Shown here piece after piece: positions 33,654 through 42,040 of a stretch of DNA of 64,000 nucleotides. The DNA comes from JAAZIN01 sp964441025 (lineage in GTDB: Bacteria; Bacillota; Dethiobacteria; DTU022). Within the stretch, counting starts at the first letter, position 1. Each line of letters starts with the position of its first letter. The notes under the pieces are model-generated. The model was not told the DNA's origin. It did no database searches and worked only from the letters and a program-made list of their open reading frames with translations. The stretch lies in NCBI GenBank assembly GCA_964441025.1, contig CAYTXG010000006.1, forward strand, positions 41,366 through 105,365, given 5' to 3'. A program made the position numbers and the translations under genes.

Positions 33654-34484
33654 ATGAAAGATGACAGGATAAGAAAAATACCGCTGTTTGAAGGGGAACT
33701 GAATAAGGGAAAGGTCATCCAGGCTCGAATAGATCATCTGCAGCCGAACCCCTACCAGCCAAGGAAAAGTTTCCCGGAAGAAAAAATAGCTGAATTGACC
33801 CAATCCATTAAGACCTATGGTTTGATGCATCCCATTATTGTGCGACCTGCGGGGCGTGCTTATCAGATCGTTGCCGGTGAACGCAGGGTCATTGCCTGCA
33901 GGAACCTGGGATGGAAAACCATACCTTCAATTGTCAAAGAGCTTTCAGACAGTGCTGTAGCGGCGATGGCGCTTATCGAGAATCTGCAGAGGGAAAACCT
34001 GGGCTACCTTGATGAAGCGGCCGGCTATGCCAGGCTGATCCGCACATTTAACCTGACCCAGGAAGTGTTGGCACAGCGTCTCGGCAAGAGCCAGTCAACA
34101 ATTGCAAACAAGATGAGGCTGCTCAAGTTGCCGGAGGAGGTCAAATCTCTTCTGGTTAAGGAGCAGCTTTCGGAAAGGCATGCACGCGCCCTTTTAAGGC
34201 TTGATTCGGAAGAGAAGCAGAAGAAGATGGTTGCGGAGATAATCCGGGGGGATCTGACTGTAAGCGATACGGAAAAAAGGATTGACGGGCTTTTGGAGAG
34301 AAAAGAGAGCCCAAAATCGAGCCTGCAGCGAAAAGGGGCAGTGCGGGACATGCGCATATTCCTGAACACCCTGCGCCAGGCTGTTAAAATCATTGAAAAC
34401 TCCGGCCTGAGACCGGAGGTGGAGGAGAAAGTGGAGCGGGATTACATTGAAATGACGATACGTCTTTTCAAAAGCGGCTCCTAG
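33654..34484 (+). CDS. noc: nucleoid occlusion protein Noc (ParB paralogue)
   Basis: The 276-residue ParB-family DNA-binding CTPase has the N-terminal HLQPNPYQPRKSF segment, the CTP-binding motifs around GERRVIACRNLGW and ENLQRENLGYLDEA, and a helix-turn-helix EVLAQRLGKSQSTIANKMRLL. Position between rsmG and parA, next to a second ParB-like gene, matches noc in Bacillus, where it blocks division over the nucleoid while bound to its own sites. The ATG start has GAGGTGGTGAT. Assignment as Noc rather than another ParB rests mainly on gene order. Confidence 0.85.
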   Translation: MKDDRIRKIPLFEGELNKGKVIQARIDHLQPNPYQPRKSFPEEKIAELTQSIKTYGLMHPIIVRPAGRAYQIVAGERRVIACRNLGWKTIPSIVKELSDSAVAAMALIENLQRENLGYLDEAAGYARLIRTFNLTQEVLAQRLGKSQSTIANKMRLLKLPEEVKSLLVKEQLSERHARALLRLDSEEKQKKMVAEIIRGDLTVSDTEKRIDGLLERKESPKSSLQRKGAVRDMRIFLNTLRQAVKIIENSGLRPEVEEKVERDYIEMTIRLFKSGS

Positions 34485-34518
34485 AGGAAATTTACCGGTG
34501 GGAAAGGGAGAGGAGCTA

Positions 34519-35277
34519 ATGGCGCGAGTTATTGCCATCGCCAATCAAAAAGGCGGCGTGGGTAAAACCACAACAGCGGTAAACCTGAGCGCTGCACTGG
34601 CCCGGCTCGGCGAGAAGGTGCTGCTGATCGATATTGATCCCCAGGGCAATGCCACCAGCGGGATCGGCCTTTCAAAGAAAGAGATCAAAACCTGTATCTA
34701 TGATGCACTGATCAATGAGCTTCCCCTGGAGAGAATTATTGTGTCCTCCCGCTGGGAGAATCTCTTTGTGGCGCCGGCAACAATCCAACTGGCCGGGGCG
34801 GAAATAGAATTGGTGCCTACCGTTTCAAGGGAGGTTAAGCTGAGGGATGCGCTGGAGCGGGTTAAAAAAGACTATTCCATTATCATGATCGACTGTCCCC
34901 CCTCCCTGGGCTTGCTCACGTTAAATGCTCTTACATCTGCCGGAGGGGTTTTGATCCCCATCCAGTGCGAGTACTATGCACTGGAGGGGCTTGGGCAGCT
35001 GATGAATACGATTACGCTTGTCCGAAGGCACCTGAACGATAATTTGAAAATTGAGGGTGTTGTATTAACCATGTATGACCCGCGAACCAACCTCTCCGAA
35101 CAGGTCGCAGAGGAGGTGCGGGCATATTTTAAGGAGAAAGTCTACCGGACAGTCATCCCCCGCAATGTTCGTCTCAGCGAAGCTCCGAGCCACGGCCTGC
35201 ATATTCTGGAATATGATCCCCGCAGCAGGGGGGCGGAAGTTTATTTGGCTCTGGCCGGGGAGGTGGGAGGAAAGTGA
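34519..35277 (+). CDS. parA: chromosome partitioning ATPase ParA (Soj)
   Basis: Deviant Walker ATPase working with ParB in origin segregation; in Bacillus it also controls DnaA activity. The 252-residue product shows the KGGVGKTTTAVNL deviant Walker A motif (about 11-23) with its signature lysine, the Walker A' region LLIDIDPQGNATSG, and Walker B IIMIDCPPSLGLL. I start at ATG 34519, preceded by GGAGAGGAG; an ATG seven codons earlier lies before that site. It overlaps parB by four bases. Confidence 0.96.
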   Translation: MARVIAIANQKGGVGKTTTAVNLSAALARLGEKVLLIDIDPQGNATSGIGLSKKEIKTCIYDALINELPLERIIVSSRWENLFVAPATIQLAGAEIELVPTVSREVKLRDALERVKKDYSIIMIDCPPSLGLLTLNALTSAGGVLIPIQCEYYALEGLGQLMNTITLVRRHLNDNLKIEGVVLTMYDPRTNLSEQVAEEVRAYFKEKVYRTVIPRNVRLSEAPSHGLHILEYDPRSRGAEVYLALAGEVGGK

Positions 35278-36137
35278 GCGAAAAGAGAAGGCTGGGGCGG
35301 GGGCTGGGAGCGCTGATCAATGAGGCGTTAACGGATACAGGGGATATAAAGGAGATTCCCCTGAGTCTAATTGAACCAAACCCCTTTCAACCACGGGAAA
35401 AATTTGATGCAGAGAAGCTGCAGGAGCTGGCCGACTCCATTCGGGAGCACGGAGTGGTCCAGGCGGTAGTGGTTTCCCCGGCCGGCGGAGACAGATACTA
35501 CCTTGTAGCCGGCGAGAGGCGCTGCCGGGCAGCTAGAATGGCCGGGCTAACCCGGATCCCGGCGCTGGTGCGGGACCTGGATCAAAAGAGGATGGTTGAA
35601 ATAGCACTGATTGAAAACCTGCAGCGCGAAGATCTTAACCCCATAGAAGAGGCGGTTGCCTACCGCAGGCTTATGGATGAGTTTAAAATGACCCAGGAAC
35701 AGCTGGGACGGCGCCTTGGAAAGAGCCGCCCGGCCATCGCCAATACTGTAAGGCTGCTGTCGCTGCCCCGGAAAGTGCAAGATGCAATTATCCGGGGCGA
35801 GCTGAGCGCGGGACAGGCCCGGCCATTGCTGGCACTGACTGAGGCTGCACGCCAGGAAGAGCTGGCCAGGCAGATAGCTGCTCGCAAGATGAGCGCCCGA
35901 GAGGCGGAGCGCCTGGCTGCAAAGGAGGCGGGGGGCACAGGCAGGGAGAGGCTTCAAAAGGACCGGGCAGCGGAGGACCCTCTCATAAAAGAGCTACAGG
36001 GCAGCCTGCAGCGCCGGTTCGGAACCAGGGTGAGGATGTACCGCAGGGGCGGCGGCGGTGCCATCGAGATATCTTTTTATGGAGACGATGATCTCGACAG
36101 ACTCCTGGGGCTGCTGCTGCCTGAAGGCATAAAATAG
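35274..36137 (+). CDS. parB: chromosome partitioning protein ParB (Spo0J)
   Basis: CTP-dependent DNA clamp that loads at parS and organises the origin region. The 287 residues show IEPNPFQPREKFD, the CTP-binding GERRCRAARMAGL and ENLQREDLNPIEEA boxes, the helix-turn-helix EQLGRRLGKSRPAIANTVRLL, and a C-terminal dimerisation helix region. The GTG start overlaps the parA stop (GTGA) and has GGGAGGA just upstream. Two parS-like palindromes lie within 65 bases of its stop codon. Confidence 0.96.
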   Translation: MSEKRRLGRGLGALINEALTDTGDIKEIPLSLIEPNPFQPREKFDAEKLQELADSIREHGVVQAVVVSPAGGDRYYLVAGERRCRAARMAGLTRIPALVRDLDQKRMVEIALIENLQREDLNPIEEAVAYRRLMDEFKMTQEQLGRRLGKSRPAIANTVRLLSLPRKVQDAIIRGELSAGQARPLLALTEAARQEELARQIAARKMSAREAERLAAKEAGGTGRERLQKDRAAEDPLIKELQGSLQRRFGTRVRMYRRGGGGAIEISFYGDDDLDRLLGLLLPEGIK

Positions 36138-36140
36138 TAA

Positions 36141-36156
36141 GGTTTCACGTGAAACA
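36141..36156. promoter_or_regulatory. parS site
   Basis: GGTTTCACGTGAAACA differs from the parS consensus TGTTTCACGTGAAACA only at the first base; the 14-base core palindrome is perfect. It is four bases beyond the parB stop. Confidence 0.92.
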
Positions 36157-36186
36157 ACAGGTCTTCGGAAGTGAAATAGAAAGCGC

Positions 36187-36202
36187 GGTTTCACATGAAA
36201 CT
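36187..36202. promoter_or_regulatory. second, degenerate parS-like site
   Basis: GGTTTCACATGAAACT keeps the GTTTCA and TGAAAC arms of parS but has CA in place of CG at the centre. It is centred 46 bases from the first site. Confidence 0.65.
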
Positions 36203-36300
36203 TTTTTATAAAAAAGGAGAATTGCATTTTAAGGCGAAATTAACATTGTTAACGTTTCTTAATAGATTTGATCAAGACGGTGTTAACGGAGGTGCAGGTT

Positions 36301-36813
36301 TTGGAGTTCATCGATGCGTGGATTTCCGCCAACGCCCAATATGTTCTACTTGCAATTGCGGCGGCGGCGTTAGTTTCGCTTATTCTTTCAACAGCGGCTT
36401 TGCTGCGGGGCGAAGCCCTGAGAAAACGCTACTGCAGGATGATGATGGGGCAGGAGGAATTATGCCTGGAGGATTTACTCAACCATCACGGCTCCTTGAT
36501 CGAGAATGCGATTCACCAGCAGGAGCTGGCCGGCGCCCGGCTGGCGGGGATTGAAGAAAAGCTTCAGCTGGCGGTGGCCGGTGTCGGGCTCGTTCGCTAT
36601 AATGCCTTCAGGGAAACAGGAAGCGATCTCAGCTTCTCCCTGGCCTTACTGGATCGCAACCTGGACGGTGTGGTTTTGACCAGTCTTTTTGGAAGAGAAG
36701 AGAGCAGGTGCTACGGCAAGCCAGTCAAAGCAGGCCAGTCGGCGCATCTTCTCAGCGAGGAAGAAACCCAGGCTCTGAACGAAGCCAGACAGCAGCTGGG
36801 AGCGGGGCTTTGA
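36301..36813 (+). CDS. DUF4446 family membrane-anchored protein
   Basis: The 170-residue protein has one N-terminal membrane helix (about 15-35), then a charged helical part and the conserved block VGLVRYNAFRETGSDLSFSLALLD typical of DUF4446, ending in a Glu/Gln-rich tail. The family lies next to parB in many Clostridia and has no established function. The TTG start at 36301 has GGAGGTG upstream. The two parS-like sites lie between it and parB. The next gene, a LytM-type peptidase, starts 27 bases later. Confidence 0.87.
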   Translation: MEFIDAWISANAQYVLLAIAAAALVSLILSTAALLRGEALRKRYCRMMMGQEELCLEDLLNHHGSLIENAIHQQELAGARLAGIEEKLQLAVAGVGLVRYNAFRETGSDLSFSLALLDRNLDGVVLTSLFGREESRCYGKPVKAGQSAHLLSEEETQALNEARQQLGAGL

Positions 36814-36839
36814 TCAGATTTTTGAAGGGTGAAAACAAG

Positions 36840-37748
36840 GTGCAGAAAAAAAACCGCTGCTTTACTATAATGATCGTGCCTCACTCGGAAGAGGCCACCT
36901 ACAGCTTTCGTCTGCCCCTTTTTATCGGCCAGCTGATCGTAGTCCTCTTTGTGATGGGGTTGGCTGCGTTTTTCTTCCTGGCCAATGCATACCATAATGC
37001 CCGCCTGGATGCCGAGGAGATGCGTATCCTGCGCCAGGCAAACCAGGTTCAGCAGGATGAAATCAATGCCTTTGCCAGTATAACGCAGCAGTTGCTGGAA
37101 CGGATGCAGCAGATCGAGGAGCTGGCTGAGGATGTGGCCGGCAAAATGGGCATAAGTACAGGGCGTGATGAAGAGGATGATGGGCAGGAAGGAGAGGCTG
37201 CACCTGCGGAGACGCGCTTGCTGGCTACGCGTTCAGACCAGGACCGGGTGCTCGACAGGGCGGCAGAAAACCTATCCCTGCTGCAAAGCCTGATTCCGGA
37301 AAACACAGATACCCTGGAAAGCCTGAAGGGAGAGGTGGATGAATATATTCGTCGCCTGGCGGCAACACCTTCGATCTGGCCGGCCCGGGGAAGATTCACA
37401 TCGGGATTTGGTATGCGCCGCTCCCCTTTTGGAGGAAGCAGCCAGTTTCACTATGGCGTTGATATTGCCGCTTCACACGGCACTCCTATCTATGCCACCG
37501 CAAACGGGCAGGTCTCCCAGGCCGGCTACCGTGGGGGGTACGGGAACCTGATCATCCTTGCGCACGGCTACGGCTTTCACACATATTATGCTCATCTTTC
37601 CAGTTCCGCCGTCTCATCGGGGCAGTGGGTCAAGCGGGGCCAGGTGATCGGATATATGGGCCGGACGGGACATGCCACAGGGACCCACCTTCATTACGAG
37701 GTTCACGTCGGCGGTGTTGCTGTAAACCCCTTACGATATATGAATTAA
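36840..37748 (+). CDS. membrane-anchored M23 (LytM-type) peptidase
   Basis: The 302-residue protein has a short cytoplasmic tail, one membrane helix (about 28-50), a coiled-coil region (about 55-105), an acidic linker and a C-terminal M23 domain with complete zinc ligands: HYGVDIA (His and Asp), YYAHLSS and THLHYEV. It probably cuts peptide cross-links in peptidoglycan outside the membrane. I use the GTG at 36840 with AAGGGTG before it; TTG codons at 36810 and 36822 are alternatives. A bactofilin gene follows by 25 bases, a pairing known from shape-control systems in other bacteria. Confidence 0.88.
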   Translation: MQKKNRCFTIMIVPHSEEATYSFRLPLFIGQLIVVLFVMGLAAFFFLANAYHNARLDAEEMRILRQANQVQQDEINAFASITQQLLERMQQIEELAEDVAGKMGISTGRDEEDDGQEGEAAPAETRLLATRSDQDRVLDRAAENLSLLQSLIPENTDTLESLKGEVDEYIRRLAATPSIWPARGRFTSGFGMRRSPFGGSSQFHYGVDIAASHGTPIYATANGQVSQAGYRGGYGNLIILAHGYGFHTYYAHLSSSAVSSGQWVKRGQVIGYMGRTGHATGTHLHYEVHVGGVAVNPLRYMN

Positions 37749-37773
37749 TATTATGCATGGAGGTGGACGAAAG

Positions 37774-38187
37774 ATGTTTAAGAAACCCCCCCTGGAAACT
37801 CCGCCGGATAAGGTGAACACAGTTATCGGCAAAGAAACATGTTTCAAGGGGACCATCAAGGCAAAAGGGCTGATCAGGATAGACGGCGAAATGGAGGGCG
37901 TTATCGAAACGCAGGGAGATGTGGTGATCGGTGAGAGCGGAAAGGTTAACCTGGAGCTGAAAGCGCGCCATGTAGCCATTGCCGGCCGATTTGAAGGCAA
38001 TCTGGAAGCGGAGGGAAAGCTGGAGATTAAAAGCAGCGGTGTGATAATCGGCAGTGTCAAGACGAATGGACTGCTTGTTGATGATGGAGCGGTCTTCTCC
38101 GGCAGCATGGAGATGAGGCAGAAGGATCAGCAGGTCAAGCCCCTGTTAAGAAAAGCTGCGCCGGAAAGCCCCACCGCGAAAGTTTAG
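37774..38187 (+). CDS. bactofilin
   Basis: The 137-residue protein has the bactofilin core, a right-handed beta-helix of regular six- to eight-residue rungs (for example TVIGKETCFKGTIKAKGLIRIDG, read in repeats) between short disordered ends. Bactofilins polymerise without nucleotide and position cell-wall enzymes. I chose ATG 37774, seven bases after GGAGGTGG; an ATG at 37753 precedes that site. It is directly downstream of the LytM-type peptidase, probably in one transcript. Confidence 0.92.
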   Translation: MFKKPPLETPPDKVNTVIGKETCFKGTIKAKGLIRIDGEMEGVIETQGDVVIGESGKVNLELKARHVAIAGRFEGNLEAEGKLEIKSSGVIIGSVKTNGLLVDDGAVFSGSMEMRQKDQQVKPLLRKAAPESPTAKV

Positions 38188-38204
38188 ACTAAAATTCTGA
38201 AATA

Positions 38205-38232
38205 CCCCCAACATGGAGGGGCTATTATTTTT
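38205..38232 (+). terminator. weak terminator after the bactofilin gene
   Basis: CCCC (38205-38209) can pair with GGGG (38218-38221), followed by a T-rich stretch to 38232. The stem is short. It lies between convergent genes. Confidence 0.4.
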
Positions 38233-38825
38233 CAGGTTTGTTCAAGGGCGTGCTGCAGGCTTCGGGCCATGACCACGGCAATCTCCAGCACATGGAAAAG
38301 CCGGGTGCTCTGAAGAACCATCTGCTCCATAAAGCCGCCCAGATTGACAATGCCGCTCAGATAGATGTGGCCGACGGGCGGCAGTTTTTTGTTTACACCG
38401 GCCCCAGGAATAAGAGGGCCCTTGCCCACTTCGATCAATCCCACGCTGCCGGGTTTGCCCAGTGAAGCATCTACGGCGATGACCAGGGGCCGCGATGCAT
38501 CGCCATCTATTTTTTGCGCGTACTGCTCCAGGTTGAGCGCGTGGACGGGGTCGGCCAGTGTTCCCCAGATTTCGGTCCGGGGCAGCAGCAGCTGCTTCAG
38601 ATATGCGCCGACTAAAGGTCCCAGCGAATCCCCGGTGGAGCGGTCCGAGCCGATGCACACAATCAGGCGCTCCCTTTTTCGGAAAGGTTCCCTCAGGCCC
38701 GCCATCATGATAATGAGTGCGCCGGCGATTTTCTCTACTGCCCTTAAATCTTTGCAGTTCACCCTTAACATGGTGTTTATTTTACTATTCCCCAAAGGGG
38801 GAAGTGTTGCCAAACGATCGGCCAT
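38232..38825 (-). CDS. yyaC: sporulation protein YyaC (DUF1256, GPR-like fold)
   Basis: The 197-residue protein shows the YyaC/DUF1256 pattern: VCIGSDRSTGDSLGPLVG (about 56-73), the acidic VIAVDASLG, and GPLIPGAGVNKKLPPVG. The family is related to the germination protease GPR and is found only in endospore formers; in Bacillus it is made in the forespore and its gene is also near parAB. The ATG start has GGAGGGAAGG. It is the only minus-strand gene in this part of the arm. It is good evidence that the organism makes spores. Confidence 0.92.
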   Translation of the reverse strand: MADRLATLPPLGNSKINTMLRVNCKDLRAVEKIAGALIIMMAGLREPFRKRERLIVCIGSDRSTGDSLGPLVGAYLKQLLLPRTEIWGTLADPVHALNLEQYAQKIDGDASRPLVIAVDASLGKPGSVGLIEVGKGPLIPGAGVNKKLPPVGHIYLSGIVNLGGFMEQMVLQSTRLFHVLEIAVVMARSLQHALEQT

Positions 38826-38927
38826 GCAGCCCTTCCCTCCAGCTTCATGATACCTTAGTTATATTAAAATACCTTTTTAAATATGTATGAGAGAGACCGG
38901 GATGCTGGAAGAAAGATGTGTTAAGCC

Positions 38928-39566
38928 ATGATTTGGTTGGATCTGGCGCTGGGCTCCCTGCTGATCTGGGGAGCCATCAGCGGGTACCATAGCGGCTGGA
39001 AAGCAGCGGCCTGCAGATGGGGGGGGCTCCTCTGCGCTGTGCTGGCGGCGCTCCCGGCAGCGGTGGGGTTAAAACTGTTGTGGACACGGTATTTGCCGGT
39101 GGAAGATGCGATCAGGGCGGCTGTTGATCTCCGCCTGGCGCTGCCGGTGAGCGCCGGAGTGGGCGGAGGTGTTCCCTGGGGTTTGCCCTGTTTTTTGTGG
39201 GAGGCGCTGCATGGCGGCTTTTCCCATGCCGCTGCGGCCGGCGGGGGGCTCCCGGCCGATTTGCTGGCTCAGGCGCTCGGCTGCACCGCCGCCTTTCTCT
39301 CCGGATTTATTCTCTGGTGGGGGTTTTTTACTCTTCTTGGCGACACACCTGTAGGGGAAGGAGAGAGAAAACCAAAACAATCCTCCTGCTGGGGAGGAGC
39401 CCTGATCGGCCTGGCCAGACAATGCTGCTCCGCCGCCCTGTTTACGGGGCTGGCCGCCCCGCTGGCCTGGCTCTGCGGGGTCCCCCCCCATCTGCTGCAG
39501 CTAGAAAAAACTCTGCTGGCCCGTTGGGCCTGGCAGCTCTTTGGCTGCCTGGGAATCTGGCATTAG
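38928..39566 (+). CDS. CvpA-like polytopic membrane protein
   Basis: The 212-residue very hydrophobic protein has about four membrane segments (near 5-22, 30-50, 115-140 and 160-185). The opening WLDLALGSLLIWGAISGYHSGWKAAACRWGG resembles CvpA/YshB proteins, which begin with a similar helix and a Gly-rich turn. The gene is unusually GC-rich and has a weak ribosome site. The family assignment is tentative. Confidence 0.6.
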   Translation: MIWLDLALGSLLIWGAISGYHSGWKAAACRWGGLLCAVLAALPAAVGLKLLWTRYLPVEDAIRAAVDLRLALPVSAGVGGGVPWGLPCFLWEALHGGFSHAAAAGGGLPADLLAQALGCTAAFLSGFILWWGFFTLLGDTPVGEGERKPKQSSCWGGALIGLARQCCSAALFTGLAAPLAWLCGVPPHLLQLEKTLLARWAWQLFGCLGIWH

Positions 39567-39664
39567 CGCTCTTTTCTATTCCCGGGCAGGAATTAAAGGA
39601 AAAAAGAAGAACACTATAACCCTATAATCATATCTTTGGTGTGTTCTAAAAGCGAGGGAGAGAA

Positions 39665-40318
39665 ATGCTTATAGTTTTATTGGGTCCTCCAGGCGCGGGC
39701 AAGGGTACGCAGGCGGAGCGACTTGTCAAGCAGTTTCACCTGGCTTATATTGCCACGGGAGATATTCTTAGAGCGGCTGTTAAGAGCGGCACTTTGCTGG
39801 GAGAGCAAGCGCGGGGTTATATGGAGCAGGGCCAGCTCGTTCCCGACGAAGTTGTCGTCGGTATTGTTCGGGAAAGGTTGGCTGATCCTGATTGTTCCGG
39901 CGGCGCCATTCTGGACGGCTTTCCCAGGACAGTAGTCCAGGCCCATGTCCTTGACCAGGTGCTGGATGAAATCGGGAAGAAAATCGACAGGGTAATCCAT
40001 ATAGAAGTTGACGATGAGGAGCTGATTAGCCGGCTGACCGGCCGGAGGGTATGCCGGGAATGTGCGGCTACATATCATATCAAGTACAATCCGCCCAAGG
40101 TGCGCAATGTCTGCGACCGCTGCGGCGGAGAGCTTTATCAAAGAGAAGACGATTCACTGACTACGGTTCAGGAGCGCCTCCAGGTTTACAAAAATCAGAC
40201 TGCTCCACTTATTGATTACTACAGCGCTGAAGATCTGATTACACCAATTAATGGCAATCAGGATATAGAGCGGATCTTCGAAAAGATCATCGCCGCGTTG
40301 GAAGCGGGGCCGGCTTAG
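39665..40318 (+). CDS. adk: adenylate kinase
   Basis: Converts AMP and ATP to two ADP. The 217-residue long-type enzyme has the P-loop GPPGAGKGTQ (about 7-16), the AMP-binding DGFPRT motif, and a zinc-binding LID with two Cys pairs (CREC and CDRC). It is not in the ribosomal secY-adk-map operon here, where most Firmicutes have it, but next to DUF951 and ychF. The ATG has GAGGGAG upstream. Its stop overlaps the GTG of the next gene by one base. Confidence 0.96.
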   Translation: MLIVLLGPPGAGKGTQAERLVKQFHLAYIATGDILRAAVKSGTLLGEQARGYMEQGQLVPDEVVVGIVRERLADPDCSGGAILDGFPRTVVQAHVLDQVLDEIGKKIDRVIHIEVDDEELISRLTGRRVCRECAATYHIKYNPPKVRNVCDRCGGELYQREDDSLTTVQERLQVYKNQTAPLIDYYSAEDLITPINGNQDIERIFEKIIAALEAGPA

Positions 40319-40527
40319 TGGGCCTTTTCCACATCGGCCAGGTTGTGCAGATGAAAAAAGGACACCCCTGCGGCGCCAATTGCTGGCAGATTATCAGGAC
40401 CGGGATGGATTACCGGATCAAGTGCCTCCACTGTGGGCGCAGCGTTCTGTTGCCGCGGGCCAGGTTCGAACGCAGGGTAAAGAATGTTCTGGCCGACAGT
40501 GCGTCGGAGATGGAGAGTGAACCGTAG
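40318..40527 (+). CDS. DUF951 family protein
   Basis: The 69-residue protein matches DUF951: GQVVQMKKGHPCGANCWQIIRTGMDYRIKCLHCGRSVLLPR, with cysteines that could bind zinc. The family usually lies near ychF and rpsF in Firmicutes and is uncharacterised. It starts with GTG overlapping the adk stop, which suggests coupled translation, and ychF follows after 12 bases. Confidence 0.9.
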   Translation: MGLFHIGQVVQMKKGHPCGANCWQIIRTGMDYRIKCLHCGRSVLLPRARFERRVKNVLADSASEMESEP

Positions 40528-40539
40528 GGGGGAGTCCCG

Positions 40540-41616
40540 GTGTCCTGGAGTTGCGGGATTGTCGGCCTGCCCAATGCCGGCAAATCTACACTTTTCAAAG
40601 CCCTTACAACGGTCGATGCGGCCATTGACAGCTATCCTTTTACCACAATAGATCCGAATATCGCGGTAGTCCCCCTGCATGATCCACGTCTTGACAGCCT
40701 TGCAGCGCTCTGTTCCTCAAAAAAAGCGACACCCCCGGTGATACGCATAGTTGATGTTGCCGGACTGGTCAAGGGCGCCAGCCGGGGGGAGGGGCTGGGG
40801 AACCGTTTTCTGGGAGAACTGCGCAGCGTCGACATCCTGATCCATGTTGTGGCCGGTTTCGAACCCTCCAATGACGGGGGGAAGAGCCCGGCCTCCCGGG
40901 CTGCCGTGGTGAATGTGGAGCTAATCCTTGCAGATCTGGAGACGCTGGCCAGGCGGAAGGAAAAAATCCGTCCTCAGCTGAAAAGCGGTGTGCCGGCGGC
41001 TGCCGCAGAGCTGGCCTTTCTTGACCGCCTTGAAGAGCATCTGCAGGAGGGACTGCCCGCCCGCCTGCTGGGCTCCGGTGACGGTGATAAAGCATTTTTA
41101 GATGAGCTGTTTTTATTAACCTCCAAAAAGATGCTCTATGTATTTAATGAACGGGAGAATGGCGGGAGCGGGCTGCCTCCGCTGGACTTCATTGAAATGG
41201 CCCGGGCGGAAAAAAGCCCGCTTATTTCAGTCTGCGCCCGCCTGGAAGCGGAAATTGGTGAACTGTCGGATGATGAAAAAAGGCTGTTTTTGGAGGAATA
41301 CGGCCTTAAGGGGTCGCAGGTGCAGAAGCTGCTGGATGAATGCCGCTCCCTCCTGGACCTCATCTCTTTTTACACAGTGAAGGGTGAAGAGTCCCGGGCC
41401 TGGCTGCTTCCCCGCGGCTCAACGGCTCTTGAAGCGGCTTATAAAGTGCATACGGATATGGGACGGGGATTCATAAAAGCCGGGGTGATCCCCTGGGATC
41501 GCTTTGTCGCATCGGGCGGCATTGCCGCAGCCCGGGAACAGGGAGCCCTGCGCACAGAGGGGCGGGATTATCCCCTGTCCGACGGCGATGTGCTCTATTT
41601 TTATTTCCGTGCTTGA
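40540..41616 (+). CDS. ychF: redox-regulated ribosome-associated ATPase YchF/OLA1
   Basis: Obg-family P-loop protein of 358 residues that prefers ATP to GTP. It has the G1 motif GLPNAGKSTLFKAL (about 8-21), DVAGLVKGASRGEGLGNRFL (G3 region), a coiled-coil insertion, and the C-terminal TGS domain with FYTVKGEESRAW and GFIKAGVI. In Escherichia coli it binds ribosomes and influences stress responses. GTG start with GGGGGAG, which overlaps the stop of DUF951. Confidence 0.96.
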   Translation: MSWSCGIVGLPNAGKSTLFKALTTVDAAIDSYPFTTIDPNIAVVPLHDPRLDSLAALCSSKKATPPVIRIVDVAGLVKGASRGEGLGNRFLGELRSVDILIHVVAGFEPSNDGGKSPASRAAVVNVELILADLETLARRKEKIRPQLKSGVPAAAAELAFLDRLEEHLQEGLPARLLGSGDGDKAFLDELFLLTSKKMLYVFNERENGGSGLPPLDFIEMARAEKSPLISVCARLEAEIGELSDDEKRLFLEEYGLKGSQVQKLLDECRSLLDLISFYTVKGEESRAWLLPRGSTALEAAYKVHTDMGRGFIKAGVIPWDRFVASGGIAAAREQGALRTEGRDYPLSDGDVLYFYFRA

Positions 41617-41631
41617 GCGAATTCATTGCGC

Positions 41632-41660
41632 TTGCCCTTGATGGTGAAATATGCTATGAT
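41632..41660 (+). promoter_or_regulatory. promoter of rpsF-ssb-rpsR
   Basis: TTGCCC (41632-41637), a 17-base spacer and TATGAT (41655-41660) lie 60 bases upstream of rpsF. The leader contains CCGT-ACA-ACGG (about 41680-41690), which could be part of the S6:S18 autoregulatory motif; that second point is a guess. Confidence 0.5.
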
Positions 41661-41720
41661 TGTCGCGCATTACCCTGCTCCGTACAACGGGGCCGTCAGT
41701 CCAGAGGGAGGTGAACCGTA

Positions 41721-42008
41721 TTGGCCGTCTATGAAACCATGTTTATTCTTCAGCCCGAACTCGAAAACGAATCCGAAACAGAGCGCGTTGACAATCTCCA
41801 GGCCCTTGTACAGAAGCTCGGAGGGGAAACAGGCAATATCGATGACTGGGGAAAACGGAAACTTGCTTATGAGATAGACAAGTTTAACGAGGGGCATTAT
41901 TATCTGATGCATTTTACAGGATCCCATGAGATCATCCCCGAGCTGGAACACTTCTTCCGGGTTAACGACGCGGTGATTCGATTTATCATCGTGCGGGAAG
42001 ACGAGTAG
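41721..42008 (+). CDS. rpsF: 30S ribosomal protein S6
   Basis: The 95-residue protein has the S6 pattern: YETMFILQPELE at the start, the KRKLAYEIDKFNEGHYYLMHF segment and the RVNDAVIRFIIVRED end. It binds S18 and the central domain of 16S rRNA. The TTG start has GGAGG ten bases upstream. It heads rpsF-ssb-rpsR, the conserved replication/ribosome operon. Confidence 0.97.
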   Translation: MAVYETMFILQPELENESETERVDNLQALVQKLGGETGNIDDWGKRKLAYEIDKFNEGHYYLMHFTGSHEIIPELEHFFRVNDAVIRFIIVREDE

Positions 42009-42040
42009 GATGCTCAAAAAACAAAAAGGCGGTGCATGGG

